Notes under the pieces: generated by a model
What the model was told of the DNA's origin: nothing
Database searches by the model: none
What the model saw: the letters and a program-made list of their open reading frames with translations, nothing else
Program-made: the position numbers and the translations under genes
Assembly: GCF_004000945.1 (NCBI RefSeq)
Contig: NZ_BIMF01000014.1
Location: 122,899-186,898 of the forward strand
Direction of reading: 5' to 3'
DNA from: Paenibacillus lautus NBRC 15380
GTDB taxonomy: Bacteria > Bacillota > Bacilli > Paenibacillales > Paenibacillaceae
Length of the DNA: 64,000 nt
Shown: positions 1 through 9,002 of the stretch, one piece after another
Position numbering within the stretch: the first letter of the stretch is position 1
Layout of the letters: every line of letters starts with the position of its first letter

Positions 1-581
1 GGATTTAATCGCCAGTGAACTTCGATCTGTGCCGAATGGTTTTTATGCTCATAGGACAAGTGATGGCTTGTTTTTTTCCAATTTTCCAAGATACGTTCAT
101 CCTGCAATTCGTACCCAAGCTGTACCAATACCCGCTCAGCCTTCTCCACGTCATCCGCATCCACCAAGATATCCAAATCCTTCGAAGTCCTGTGTGCCAG
201 ATCCCCGTAGAGCTGCGTAGCTAGAATAGGGCCCTTAAGCAGAAGCGTACGCACCCCATTATCCTTGAGCGCCTCACAAAGCTGACTCATTTCTCTGCTT
301 AAATGCAGCATTTTCATCACGTTGTTATGATAATGCTGCTGAAGGGATGTCATAACCTCAGACGGAATTAGTGATGCATTCACTCCTTTAAATCGCAGAT
401 ATACAAGCGGATAAACTCGGTGGTGCAGCGCGAGTTTCATGAACATTTTCCAGTCGATATCCGATGCATATTGCTTAACGAGTATTTCATCATAGGCGTT
501 ATTGCGCAGAAGATAGAGTAAAAAAGACAGTTCTTTTGATATATCGCTCAGGTCCAGCTTAACGCCATCTTCATTAATCAA
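1..581 (-). CDS. Nucleotidyltransferase family protein, 3' end cut by the window edge
   Basis: The visible 193 codons contain LLKGPILATQLYGDL followed by SKDLDILVDADD, the GxA/D-x-D nucleotidyltransferase signature of the NTP_transf_5 family (PF14907). Proteins of this family are frequent tailoring or accessory genes of Firmicute lasso-peptide clusters. The start is TTG at 581: a GGAGGTGG ribosome binding site lies just upstream, and an in-frame TAG further upstream excludes an earlier start. It begins 52 bp after rmd with no visible terminator, so it is probably co-transcribed with the exopolysaccharide operon. With lasso genes at 20-23 kb, I infer that it belongs to the missing arm of that cluster, but the window ends before this can be seen. 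Confidence 0.85.
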   Translation of the reverse strand, partial: MINEDGVKLDLSDISKELSFLLYLLRNNAYDEILVKQYASDIDWKMFMKLALHHRVYPLVYLRFKGVNASLIPSEVMTSLQQHYHNNVMKMLHLSREMSQLCEALKDNGVRTLLLKGPILATQLYGDLAHRTSKDLDILVDADDVEKAERVLVQLGYELQDERILENWKKTSHHLSYEHKNHSAQIEVHWRLN

Positions 582-633
582 GGTATCCACCTCCTATCTA
601 TGCAAATTAGTAGGCAGTAGGATCCACATCCAA

Positions 634-1599
634 TCAGCTCTTCCGACCGCCTAATGTCAGTTGTTCAAACTGCTCCTTCCAATACATATAAATATCTCTC
701 AAACTATTTTCTAATGAGATGGAAGGGGTCCACCCGGTCGACTCCATCAACTTATGGTTCGAGCCATAATACTCAGGTACATTATTCGGTCTTAATTTGT
801 CTTTGTTTACGACAACTTCAATGGGTTTTGAAGAAAAAGATACGAGTAACGTAAGGATGTCTTGGATGGATACACATTTACCGGAGCATACGTTATAGAC
901 TTCTCCCGATTTACCTTTTTCAACAAGCAGCCGGTACGCCTCGACGATATCTCTTACATCTGTAAAATCTCGTTTACTGCTCAAATCTCCTACAGAGATC
1001 ACCGGCTCAGCTTTACCCAGCTCTATCTTAATCAACTGGTTGGCAAAGTCACTTGTCACGAAACCAAGGGCTTGGCCTGGTCCTATATGATTAAAGGCTC
1101 GGGCGTGAATAATATTCATCTCATGAATGCTGCAATATGAGTGTATCAACTTACTCAAAGTAAGTTTGGACAACCCATAAGGGTTGCCAGGATTCGTATC
1201 TGCGTCCTCCACAATTGGTAAATCTTTAACCAATCCGTACTCTTCCGATGAGCCTATCGATATAATCCTTACTCTGCTTCTTATGGAGGAATCCTTTACA
1301 GCCTCAAATAATCCAATAGCATCCATCACATTCGATTGAAAGGTTTCATTAATATGACTCCATGAATACTGGACTGAGCTTTGACCCGATAGGTGAAAGA
1401 TGACATCCGGTCTTACTTCTTCCATAACTTTCGTTATCGCTTCTTTATCAGAGAAATCCATCTTAAGGATCTTCACATCACCTAGCATGGAAGAAGGCAC
1501 CTCACGTGACGTGCCCCAGACTTCATATCCATGATTAACTAGATTTTGCGCTAGGTACCTGCCCACAAAACCACTTACTCCAGTAATTAAGGCTTTCAT
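634..1599 (-). CDS. rmd: GDP-6-deoxy-D-mannose reductase (SDR family)
   Basis: This 321-residue extended short-chain dehydrogenase has an N-terminal Rossmann motif (TGVSGFVGRYL), the catalytic YxxxK as YGLSK near residue 141, and the FNHIGPGQ and SKRDFTDVRD blocks typical of Rmd. Rmd reduces GDP-4-keto-6-deoxy-D-mannose to GDP-D-rhamnose. GDP-L-fucose synthase is the main alternative, but the FNHxGPGQ and RDFTDVRD motifs fit Rmd better. The start overlaps the gmd stop by four bases (ATGA), so the two consecutive enzymes are translationally coupled. It is the last clear sugar-nucleotide gene of the exopolysaccharide operon. Confidence 0.85.
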   Translation of the reverse strand: MKALITGVSGFVGRYLAQNLVNHGYEVWGTSREVPSSMLGDVKILKMDFSDKEAITKVMEEVRPDVIFHLSGQSSVQYSWSHINETFQSNVMDAIGLFEAVKDSSIRSRVRIISIGSSEEYGLVKDLPIVEDADTNPGNPYGLSKLTLSKLIHSYCSIHEMNIIHARAFNHIGPGQALGFVTSDFANQLIKIELGKAEPVISVGDLSSKRDFTDVRDIVEAYRLLVEKGKSGEVYNVCSGKCVSIQDILTLLVSFSSKPIEVVVNKDKLRPNNVPEYYGSNHKLMESTGWTPSISLENSLRDIYMYWKEQFEQLTLGGRKS

Positions 1600-2582
1600 T
1601 GATGTACCAATACATTATTGTTGCTGGAGATCTTCTGCAAATCGTTATCGACCATCATCTTAACCATTTGCTCAAATCCAACCTCCAACTTCCATCCCAG
1701 CTTCTCGTTCGCTTTTGAACAATCCCCTAGCAATAAATCCACCTCAGCCGGACGAACAAACTTCTCATCAATTACAACATAATCTCTCCAGTTGAGATCC
1801 ACATGACTAAAGGCAATGGAGACAAGCTCCTCTACGGTATGGGTTTCTCCTGTTGAAATAACAAAATCCTCTGCCTTGTCTTGCTGCAGCATAAGCCACA
1901 TGGCCTTTACATAGTCTCCTGCAAATCCCCAATCACGTTTGGCATCCAGGTTACCCAGTCGTAATTCGGTTTGGAGTCCTAATTTAATTCTTGCAACCGC
2001 GTCTGTTACCTTTCTGGTAACGAATTCCACGCCTCTGCGAGGAGACTCATGGTTGAACAAGATACCGGAACAAGCATACATATCATAGCTTTCTCGATAA
2101 TTAACTGTTATCCAGTGTCCATATACTTTGGCAACACCGTAAGGGCTGCGCGGATAGAATGGTGTTGTCTCCTTCTGAGGTGTTTCCACCACTTTACCAA
2201 ACATCTCACTGCTCGATGCCTGATAGAATCTTGCATCTGGCTTTGCATAGCGTACAGCCTCGAGCATATTGGCGACACCAATCGCTGTTGATTGTCCTGT
2301 CAGTACAGGCTGAATCCAGGAAGTACCTACGAAAGATTGGGCTGCCAAATTATAAACCTCATCCGGATTCGAAATGCGCACCGCATTCATTAGTGAACCC
2401 TGATCCAGTAAATCACCATCGATAAATTCAATCTCATGCTTAATATGTTCGATATTCTCCATGATTGGTGTACTGGTTCTTCTACGCAGTCCATAGACCT
2501 TATAGCCCTTCTCCAGCAATAATTCCGCCAAATAGGAGCCGTCCTGTCCAGTTATTCCAGTAACGAGTGCATTCTTAGTCAC
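1596..2582 (-). CDS. gmd: GDP-mannose 4,6-dehydratase
   Basis: A 328-residue protein with the Gmd fingerprint: TGITGQDGSYLAELLLEKGY at the N-terminus, NLAAQSFVGTSW, SSSEMFG, the catalytic YGVAK (YxxxK), and NHESPRRGVEFVTRKV. It converts GDP-D-mannose to GDP-4-keto-6-deoxy-D-mannose in the cytosol. The GDP-mannose comes from ManC two genes upstream and the product goes to Rmd immediately downstream. Length is normal for the family. Confidence 0.95.
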   Translation of the reverse strand: MTKNALVTGITGQDGSYLAELLLEKGYKVYGLRRRTSTPIMENIEHIKHEIEFIDGDLLDQGSLMNAVRISNPDEVYNLAAQSFVGTSWIQPVLTGQSTAIGVANMLEAVRYAKPDARFYQASSSEMFGKVVETPQKETTPFYPRSPYGVAKVYGHWITVNYRESYDMYACSGILFNHESPRRGVEFVTRKVTDAVARIKLGLQTELRLGNLDAKRDWGFAGDYVKAMWLMLQQDKAEDFVISTGETHTVEELVSIAFSHVDLNWRDYVVIDEKFVRPAEVDLLLGDCSKANEKLGWKLEVGFEQMVKMMVDNDLQKISSNNNVLVHQ

Positions 2583-2654
2583 GATAAATCTTCCCCTTTA
2601 TAAATAATTTATAATACTATTGGTGGAATGCATGTTTCTCCGACAATCACTGAT

Positions 2655-3992
2655 CTACAAGGCAAGGGATGGTGCCTTCTCCTTAATTCCTCCCCGCATA
2701 TTGGGCCTGCCAACCGAATAATAAACAAGCTGGGTATTGGCCAACTGCTCTTCCGTGTATATATTTCTTCCATCGATCAGATAAGGTGATTTCAACCATT
2801 GGGCAATGTCGGTTAACGAGATACGCTCAAATTCCTTCCATTCGGTCAGAAGGCATAGTGCGTCTGCCTGCCAAGCCGCTTCCTTTGCATCCTTACAGTA
2901 AACAATCTGTTTAAAATCTGAATGCTTTCTGAAATTGTCGGATGCAATCGGATCATAAGCTCTAATTCTAGCCCCCCGCTCCTGCAAGGCAGCAATAATT
3001 TCGAACGCGGGAGAGTCGCGAACATCATCCGTCTCCGGCTTGAACGCTAACCCCCAAATGCCGATTGTCGCCCCGGATAAATTACCCAGTAAAGTCTCGA
3101 GCTTGCGGACCACATTAAACCGTTGATCACGATTAACTTCAACAACGGACTTCAAGAGCTTGAAATCATAATCCATCTGTCCCGCTATTTGGATAAGTGC
3201 TTGTGTATCCTTAGGGAAGCAGGAGCCACCGTAACCAATGCCCGCTTTCAAAAATGAAGAGCCGATGCGTCTGTCATAGCCCATACCAGAGGCTACCTTC
3301 GTCACATCGGCTCCAACTTTTTCACATATATTCGCAATTTCGTTTATAAAAGATATTTTGGTTGCCAGAAAAGCATTCGAGGCGTATTTAATCATCTCGG
3401 CACTCCGAATATCGGTTACGATGATATCCGAGGTTAACGTTTTATGAAGCTCAACCAGTTGTCTCTCCGCTCTCTCGCTGTCGGTGCCAATGATGATGCG
3501 ATCCGGATTCAACGTATCATAAACCGCTGTTCCTTCACGTAAAAATTCAGGAACCGACGCGATATCAAAGGGTTCATTCGTATATTCAGAAATGATTTCC
3601 CGAACCTTCTCGTTGGTTCCAACCGGAACCGTGCTCTTCGTTACGATAATTTTGTAACTGTTCATGGCTCGCCCGATCTCTTTAGCCGCCTGTTCGATGT
3701 AGCTCAGATTGGCATGACCATTAGGCAAGGATGGCGTTCCGACTGCGATAATGATAATATCCGAGCTCTTGACCGATTCATTTAGGTCTGTTGTAAAGCT
3801 TAATCTGCCTGCTGCTTGGTTCGTAACGATCAATTGTTGAAGCTCTGGTTCGTATATGGGAACCTCTCCTCGATTAAGCAGCTCGATCTTCTGTTCGATT
3901 TTATCGACGCATATAACTTCATTCCCCAGCTCAGCAAAGCATACGCCCGAGACCAGTCCAACATACCCGGTTCCAATGACCGTTAATTTCAT
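2655..3992 (-). CDS. ugd: UDP-glucose 6-dehydrogenase
   Basis: A 445-residue nucleotide-sugar dehydrogenase. The N-terminal NAD domain begins MKLTVIGTGYVGLVSGVCFAE; the active-site cysteine is in GYGGSCFPKD near residue 260; a C-terminal UDP-binding domain carries GLAFKPETDDVRDSP. The enzyme oxidises UDP-glucose to UDP-glucuronate. UDP-glucose is supplied by galU of the same operon, so the polymer is expected to contain glucuronic acid and be anionic. GDP-mannose dehydrogenase is a related alternative, but overall similarity and the presence of galU favour Ugd. Confidence 0.92.
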   Translation of the reverse strand: MKLTVIGTGYVGLVSGVCFAELGNEVICVDKIEQKIELLNRGEVPIYEPELQQLIVTNQAAGRLSFTTDLNESVKSSDIIIIAVGTPSLPNGHANLSYIEQAAKEIGRAMNSYKIIVTKSTVPVGTNEKVREIISEYTNEPFDIASVPEFLREGTAVYDTLNPDRIIIGTDSERAERQLVELHKTLTSDIIVTDIRSAEMIKYASNAFLATKISFINEIANICEKVGADVTKVASGMGYDRRIGSSFLKAGIGYGGSCFPKDTQALIQIAGQMDYDFKLLKSVVEVNRDQRFNVVRKLETLLGNLSGATIGIWGLAFKPETDDVRDSPAFEIIAALQERGARIRAYDPIASDNFRKHSDFKQIVYCKDAKEAAWQADALCLLTEWKEFERISLTDIAQWLKSPYLIDGRNIYTEEQLANTQLVYYSVGRPNMRGGIKEKAPSLAL

Positions 3993-4026
3993 CTCTTATC
4001 ACTCCCATGAGTAGTGAAAATCTCTG

Positions 4027-5403
4027 TTACACAGAAACAATATGAATGATTTCCTCCCACCTGGTGGCCAGTCTCACAATATCGTCTTCAATGAGCTCAC
4101 TACCCGTCTGAACCTCAATAATTTCTAGCTCTGTTATCGCTCTTATGCTATGCTTCGCTTCGATCGGAATGACAATGACATCGCCAGCTTTAATATGACG
4201 GACATCATCATTTAGTATCATTTCACCTTCTCCGGATATTACCGTCCACACTTCTCTGCGCAGCATATGGTATTGATAGCTTAAATTTTGCCCTTCATGA
4301 ATACAGATACGCTTCGTTAATACCTCGCAGCCATTCGGATATTTAGTATAGTCAAGTACACGATAGCGTCCCCAGCGGCGCTCTTCATGCATGGGCCGTT
4401 GATCTCCAAATTTGACCACCTCTTTAAGCCGCGTACTGGCATTCTTCTCAGATACAAGAATCCCGTCCGGACTAGCAGCAACGATCAAATTCCGAGCACC
4501 TATGACGGTTATTGGAATATCCAGCTCATTAATAACATGTGTGTTGGAAGAATCCTCGCTCAATGTGCCCCGCCCCACTAAGGGGTCTTTGATTTCCTCT
4601 GTCAGGACATTCCATGTGCCTAAGTCTTTCCACAAGCCGCTATAAGGCATAACCACAATATTATTTGCTTTCTCCACTACAGCGTAATCGAAGCTCGTCT
4701 TGTGCATTCGGTTATACTGTAGAAGTAATTCATCATATTGAATGGGGAGAGACTGCTCTATAAGATGATTGATGAGATAACCGAGCCGAAAAGCAAATAC
4801 GCCGCAATTCCAGAGGGCGGATTGCTCTAACAGCTGAAGAGCCTGTTGTTCTTCAGGCTTCTCAACGAAATGGCTAACCTTGTAGAATTCCATCCCATTG
4901 CTTAACTGCGATACAGACTGCGGTATGATATAACCAAATTTCGAGGAGGGATGATCTGGCGAAACCCCCATTAATCCAAGATCCGCTTCCGTTTCAAGCA
5001 TTAATGCTTCCAGTCCCTTTACTTTCTCAAAGAAGTGATCCTCTACAAAAGGATCAACGGGAAGCACAATGACAACGTCATTCAGACTGACACCCTTCAC
5101 TGAGTATAAATAACCGGCAGTTAAGGCAATTGCCGGGAAAGTATCTCTTCGTTCAGGTTCAACAACGATTTCCACCTCGTGTCCAAGCTGATTTTGAAGC
5201 AGTTCAACTTGCGATCTTCCGGTTGCGACAACAGCAGTCTGAGTTAAGTTCATCTTGCCAAGCTGATTCCATACCCTCTGTACCATCGATTCACGTTGGC
5301 CAGCTGCGTTATTCAGTATTTTAAGAAACTGTTTGGATCGTGTCTCATTAGACAGCGGCCACAATCGGTTTCCGCTACCTCCTGACAATAGAACAATATG
5401 CAT
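4027..5403 (-). CDS. manC: Mannose-1-phosphate guanylyltransferase with C-terminal cupin domain
   Basis: A 458-residue type II ManC. The N-terminal nucleotidyltransferase carries the pyrophosphorylase motif LSGGSGNRLWPLS with SKQFLKIL, and the sugar-phosphate motif FVEKPEEQ. The last about 110 residues form a cupin resembling phosphomannose isomerase (GEGEMILNDD, AGDVIVIPIEAKHSI). It makes GDP-mannose from mannose-1-phosphate and GTP and feeds both Gmd and the mannosyltransferases of the operon. The following gene starts four bases after its stop region, consistent with a tight operon. Confidence 0.93.
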   Translation of the reverse strand: MHIVLLSGGSGNRLWPLSNETRSKQFLKILNNAAGQRESMVQRVWNQLGKMNLTQTAVVATGRSQVELLQNQLGHEVEIVVEPERRDTFPAIALTAGYLYSVKGVSLNDVVIVLPVDPFVEDHFFEKVKGLEALMLETEADLGLMGVSPDHPSSKFGYIIPQSVSQLSNGMEFYKVSHFVEKPEEQQALQLLEQSALWNCGVFAFRLGYLINHLIEQSLPIQYDELLLQYNRMHKTSFDYAVVEKANNIVVMPYSGLWKDLGTWNVLTEEIKDPLVGRGTLSEDSSNTHVINELDIPITVIGARNLIVAASPDGILVSEKNASTRLKEVVKFGDQRPMHEERRWGRYRVLDYTKYPNGCEVLTKRICIHEGQNLSYQYHMLRREVWTVISGEGEMILNDDVRHIKAGDVIVIPIEAKHSIRAITELEIIEVQTGSELIEDDIVRLATRWEEIIHIVSV

Positions 5404-5406
5404 TTG

Positions 5407-6546
5407 TTAATAACTCCCCTCCGGTTCTGGAATAGTCGATTTGATCTCTCTTGATTTCAGCGAAGATTCAATGATGGACTGCATCCGTTCGATAAATACG
5501 TGTTCGCTGAATTGTTCTGCATGCTGCCTTATATACTGTGGGTCCCAATCATATTGATCGAACTTGTTAATCGTATTCACTAAGGAGCTTATCGATTGTT
5601 CCTCGAAATATAACCCTGTCTGTTCAGCTATAATGGTGTCCAGCGCTCCGCCCCCGTAGTAAGCGATAATCGGTCTGCCACATGCATTGACTTCAAGAGG
5701 AGTTATGCCAAAATCCTCGATACCGGGAAATATCAACGCCTTGCAATTCTGCATGTAACGGACAACATCTTCGTCACTTCTTCTTCCAAGAAAAGTGACA
5801 GTATCCCCGGCAAGCTGCTCCAGCCTTTGCCGATCGGGTCCATCTCCAATTACGATCAGACGCTTACCGGACTGTGAGCATGCCTCAATTGCCAAATCTA
5901 TTTTTTTGTAGGAAACCAATCGAGAGACGACAAGAAAATAATCCTCCGGCTCCCCTTCCGTGACGCTAAACCGGCTAACTTCTACGGGAGGAAATATGAT
6001 TGGAGCATTTACTCCGTAACAATGTTTAATTCGCTCCTTCACGATCGTGGAAATAGCGATCAAACGATCCACGCGTTTAGAGTTATTCTTATCCCATCTC
6101 TTTAGAGGATAGATTAGCCATTTCGCAATCCTCTTCACGAAACGGGGGACTTGAATACTTTCCATGTACGTCTCAAAATCCCAGACAAAGCGCATGGGCG
6201 TATAGCAATAACAGACATGCAGGCCCTGCTTACCCTTCCGAACCCCTTTCGCATAAGCACTACTGGAGCTAAGAATAAGATCGTAGTTCTTCACGGTTAT
6301 AGACCTGATTGAGAATGGGTACAGCCAGAAATAAAGCTTAAATTTATTTAGTATCCCCGGTATTCGCTGCATCCAAGTCGTATGGATAACCGCATCCTGT
6401 AATTCAGGGAGTAGTTTATTGCGATCGACTATGGTTGTGTAGATTGGTGCATCGGGAAACATCTTGTGCAATACAGCCACCACACGTTCGGCTCCCCCCA
6501 TTTGATTGAGGTAATCATGCACAATGGCTATTTTCAAATCCCGCAT
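5407..6546 (-). CDS. GT4-type glycosyltransferase, WbaZ/mannosyltransferase-like
   Basis: A 379-residue GT-B glycosyltransferase. The N-terminus IAIVHDYLNQMGGAERV contains the glycine-rich acceptor-domain loop, and the C-terminal domain has the GT4 E(x7)E block as FPGIEDFGITPLEVNACG. The N-terminal half resembles WbaZ-type mannosyltransferases (KGVRKGKQGLHVCYCYTPMRFVWD). No signal peptide or membrane segment is visible, so it probably works on the cytoplasmic face of the membrane on the lipid-linked repeat unit. Its ATG overlaps the previous stop by one base (TAATG). The sugar specificity cannot be read from the sequence; mannose is a guess from the family and from manC nearby. Confidence 0.88.
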   Translation of the reverse strand: MRDLKIAIVHDYLNQMGGAERVVAVLHKMFPDAPIYTTIVDRNKLLPELQDAVIHTTWMQRIPGILNKFKLYFWLYPFSIRSITVKNYDLILSSSSAYAKGVRKGKQGLHVCYCYTPMRFVWDFETYMESIQVPRFVKRIAKWLIYPLKRWDKNNSKRVDRLIAISTIVKERIKHCYGVNAPIIFPPVEVSRFSVTEGEPEDYFLVVSRLVSYKKIDLAIEACSQSGKRLIVIGDGPDRQRLEQLAGDTVTFLGRRSDEDVVRYMQNCKALIFPGIEDFGITPLEVNACGRPIIAYYGGGALDTIIAEQTGLYFEEQSISSLVNTINKFDQYDWDPQYIRQHAEQFSEHVFIERMQSIIESSLKSREIKSTIPEPEGSY

Positions 6547-7745
6547 TATACCAGCTCCCTTGCATGCTGTTGTTGTTCCACCTGTTTCATTCCCGGCTTA
6601 GACAACAGCTGTTGATAGATCAGCTCAATTTTTTGAGATGTCTGCTTAATCGAGAAGTGATCTCGCACACGCTCTTGCCCGTTATCGCTAAGCGTCAACC
6701 ACATTCGTTTATCCTTTAGCACCTGCCGGATACATTGTGTAAGCTCTTCGATGTTTCCAGTCTCATACAGAAGCCCACTTTCACCGCTCTGGATAATTTC
6801 AGGCACGCCGCCTCCACGGGTGCCAACAACCGGCATACCTTGCGACATGGCTTCAATAATAACTCTCCCAAACGGCTCATTCTCTGAGCATAATAAAAGG
6901 AGATCTGCTGCACAGCAGATCTCCAGTACATCATCTCTAAATCCAGTAAACCTAACCTTATCTTCGATCTTTAACGTTCTAGCTCTGGCCTTTAAACGTT
7001 CAAGATAGCGTTCATTCTCCTGCCTGAATTTAGCCTCACCAACGATCCATAGAACCGCTTCCGGTTCTTCAACCGCAAACCTTGAAAATGCTTCAATCGC
7101 ATCTTCCTGCCTCTTCCATGGGGCAATCTGACCAATTATGGCTAGCACTTTCGCGTCCCGCGGTGTTTGTAACTCCGACCTTAACCGTGCTCTTATCTCG
7201 TCTTTTTCCCCCGCATTAAAATGAACCAGTTCTACTCCGTTATGCACAAGATGGCACCTTTCTTGTAAAGAGGGATGATCCATACTATGAATAACGGATT
7301 CAGAAATACCGATAAGAGCCTGCGTCGTATGGACGGCTAATTTTTGAATAAGCCTTCCAATGAGTCCCTTAGGCGGCATATCTCGCAAATGCCATACGAC
7401 AGGAAGCCTATGATACCATCTGAATAATGCTGCCATCATACCAGCACGAATCGAATTGGCATGAATAAGATCTACCTGGCTTCGCTTCATAAGAAGAGCA
7501 AGCCTCCAACCTGCCCATAGCATACCGAATACATATATAACAAGAAGGAGAGGATTTTTAGTTAACCTCGCACGAAAGCTTGGTATAACAACAGCTTCAA
7601 GCCCTTGGCTGCGGGCTCTCTGAAGAAGCTCCCCTTCTGGTGCAAACAATATCGGATGCGCTTTGGTTAAATGCCTGGCGGTCAACAGCAAGCTAATCTC
7701 GCCCCCGCTCACGGTACTCGTATGATTATAGAAGGCAATCCTCAT
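6546..7745 (-). CDS. GT4 glycosyltransferase of the exopolysaccharide operon
   Basis: A 399-residue GT-B protein. The N-terminal domain has the SGGEISLLLTARHL loop and the C-terminal nucleotide-binding domain has IIGQIAPWKRQEDAIEAF followed by CSENEPFGRVIIEAMSQGMPVVGT, the conserved E-x7-E of family GT4. It overlaps the upstream glycosyltransferase by four bases (ATGA), showing translational coupling. One of four GT4 enzymes that, with the priming transferase, predict a repeat unit of about five sugars if each adds one residue. Donor and linkage are unknown. Confidence 0.9.
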   Translation of the reverse strand: MRIAFYNHTSTVSGGEISLLLTARHLTKAHPILFAPEGELLQRARSQGLEAVVIPSFRARLTKNPLLLVIYVFGMLWAGWRLALLMKRSQVDLIHANSIRAGMMAALFRWYHRLPVVWHLRDMPPKGLIGRLIQKLAVHTTQALIGISESVIHSMDHPSLQERCHLVHNGVELVHFNAGEKDEIRARLRSELQTPRDAKVLAIIGQIAPWKRQEDAIEAFSRFAVEEPEAVLWIVGEAKFRQENERYLERLKARARTLKIEDKVRFTGFRDDVLEICCAADLLLLCSENEPFGRVIIEAMSQGMPVVGTRGGGVPEIIQSGESGLLYETGNIEELTQCIRQVLKDKRMWLTLSDNGQERVRDHFSIKQTSQKIELIYQQLLSKPGMKQVEQQQHARELV

Positions 7746-8929
7746 GTTCTAAGTACCTTCCTTTTCTCAATCTCTTCCGTAAATAACCCGGTTACAGCCT
7801 CCGCCACCCTGCTCCATGTATACCGATTCAGCACATGTTGTCTGCATGTTTCCCGGGTTGGCAAAAATAAATTGTTATTTAGAACATCAATAATTTTTTC
7901 ACTCATGGCCTCAGATGTCCCGTCTTTGAACAGTAAGTCATTCGACAATTGCTGCAGAATCTCTTTCGTCCCCCCATATGGAGTTCCTAGCACGGGCGTC
8001 CCGCACGCAAGAGACTCAACCGTTATAAGCCCAAATCCCTCTAAGGTAAGTGTCGGAACAACACTGATATCCGCAGCTTGATAGTAACGAACAAGCTCTT
8101 CGTTAGAAATTCTGCCAAGCAATTTAACATGCGAAGAGAGTCCAAGCTGACCGATTAACGCTTCGTATTCCGCACGCATGGGTCCGTCTCCACCGATGAA
8201 CAGGCGAGATTCAGGATGTATCTTGATCACGTCTACCATGGCGTGAATCAGCCTGTCAATTCCCATCCTACGGACTAATCTTCTTATACAGAAGAGCATG
8301 GGCTGACCAGCTGAAATACCCAGCTCTGCTCTCAATTGCTCCCGATTGGGATGAGGGCGGAAGCGTTCATGATCTACAGCTGCCGGAATTATATGAACGT
8401 CCCGCTCTTTCACATCATAGTTCTCCACGAGCATATCTTTAAAATACTGACTCAAAACAATGAAGCTGTCGGAACGCCGATAGCTAATTTGTTCTACTTG
8501 TTTCTTCAGCCAACACTTCACCTCTGTCACGGCTCCGCTCTGCTTCTTCTCCTCAATTTTTGATTCTAACGCCCAAGGTCCTTGAAAATGAGTAACAATC
8601 GGGACATGCGGCGGTATTTTCCTCCTTGTAACCATAGCAGAATAGAGTGCAAAGTGCGGATTGTACACATCGGGCTGAAAGCTGCCCACTGCCTGAAAGG
8701 AACGTTTCTGAACGGATCTCATTCGAGACAGGAGATCGTGATTGGTTGCTTCTTCCGTTGTATTGATAATATTAAGATCTGTCTCTATTATAGCCCCCTG
8801 AGGACCTACGACCAGTCCAAGCTCGGTATGGCCATACTCCTTCATAGCTTTCATGTAATCCGCAAAATAACGGTTTAATCCGCCATGCTGAATATCGATC
8901 CAACCCATTCCAGTTGTAAGTATATTCAT
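7742..8929 (-). CDS. GT4 glycosyltransferase of the exopolysaccharide operon
   Basis: A 395-residue GT4 enzyme. The N-terminus has MGWIDIQHGGLNRYFADYM (acceptor-site loop HGGLNR); the C-terminal half has CIRRLVRRMGIDRLIHAM, a GGDGPM nucleotide-binding loop and PTLTLEGFGLITVESLACG, which matches the E-x7-E motif. It is likely cytosolic and acts in repeat-unit assembly. A 73-bp gap separates it from the flippase gene upstream; no terminator is visible there. Confidence 0.9.
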   Translation of the reverse strand: MNILTTGMGWIDIQHGGLNRYFADYMKAMKEYGHTELGLVVGPQGAIIETDLNIINTTEEATNHDLLSRMRSVQKRSFQAVGSFQPDVYNPHFALYSAMVTRRKIPPHVPIVTHFQGPWALESKIEEKKQSGAVTEVKCWLKKQVEQISYRRSDSFIVLSQYFKDMLVENYDVKERDVHIIPAAVDHERFRPHPNREQLRAELGISAGQPMLFCIRRLVRRMGIDRLIHAMVDVIKIHPESRLFIGGDGPMRAEYEALIGQLGLSSHVKLLGRISNEELVRYYQAADISVVPTLTLEGFGLITVESLACGTPVLGTPYGGTKEILQQLSNDLLFKDGTSEAMSEKIIDVLNNNLFLPTRETCRQHVLNRYTWSRVAEAVTGLFTEEIEKRKVLRT

Positions 8930-9002
8930 CCATAATCTCTCTTTTCTTCAATAAGATTTAACGGTAAAGCTAGTTCATATACAATTGGCACAGTGTGACT
9001 CC

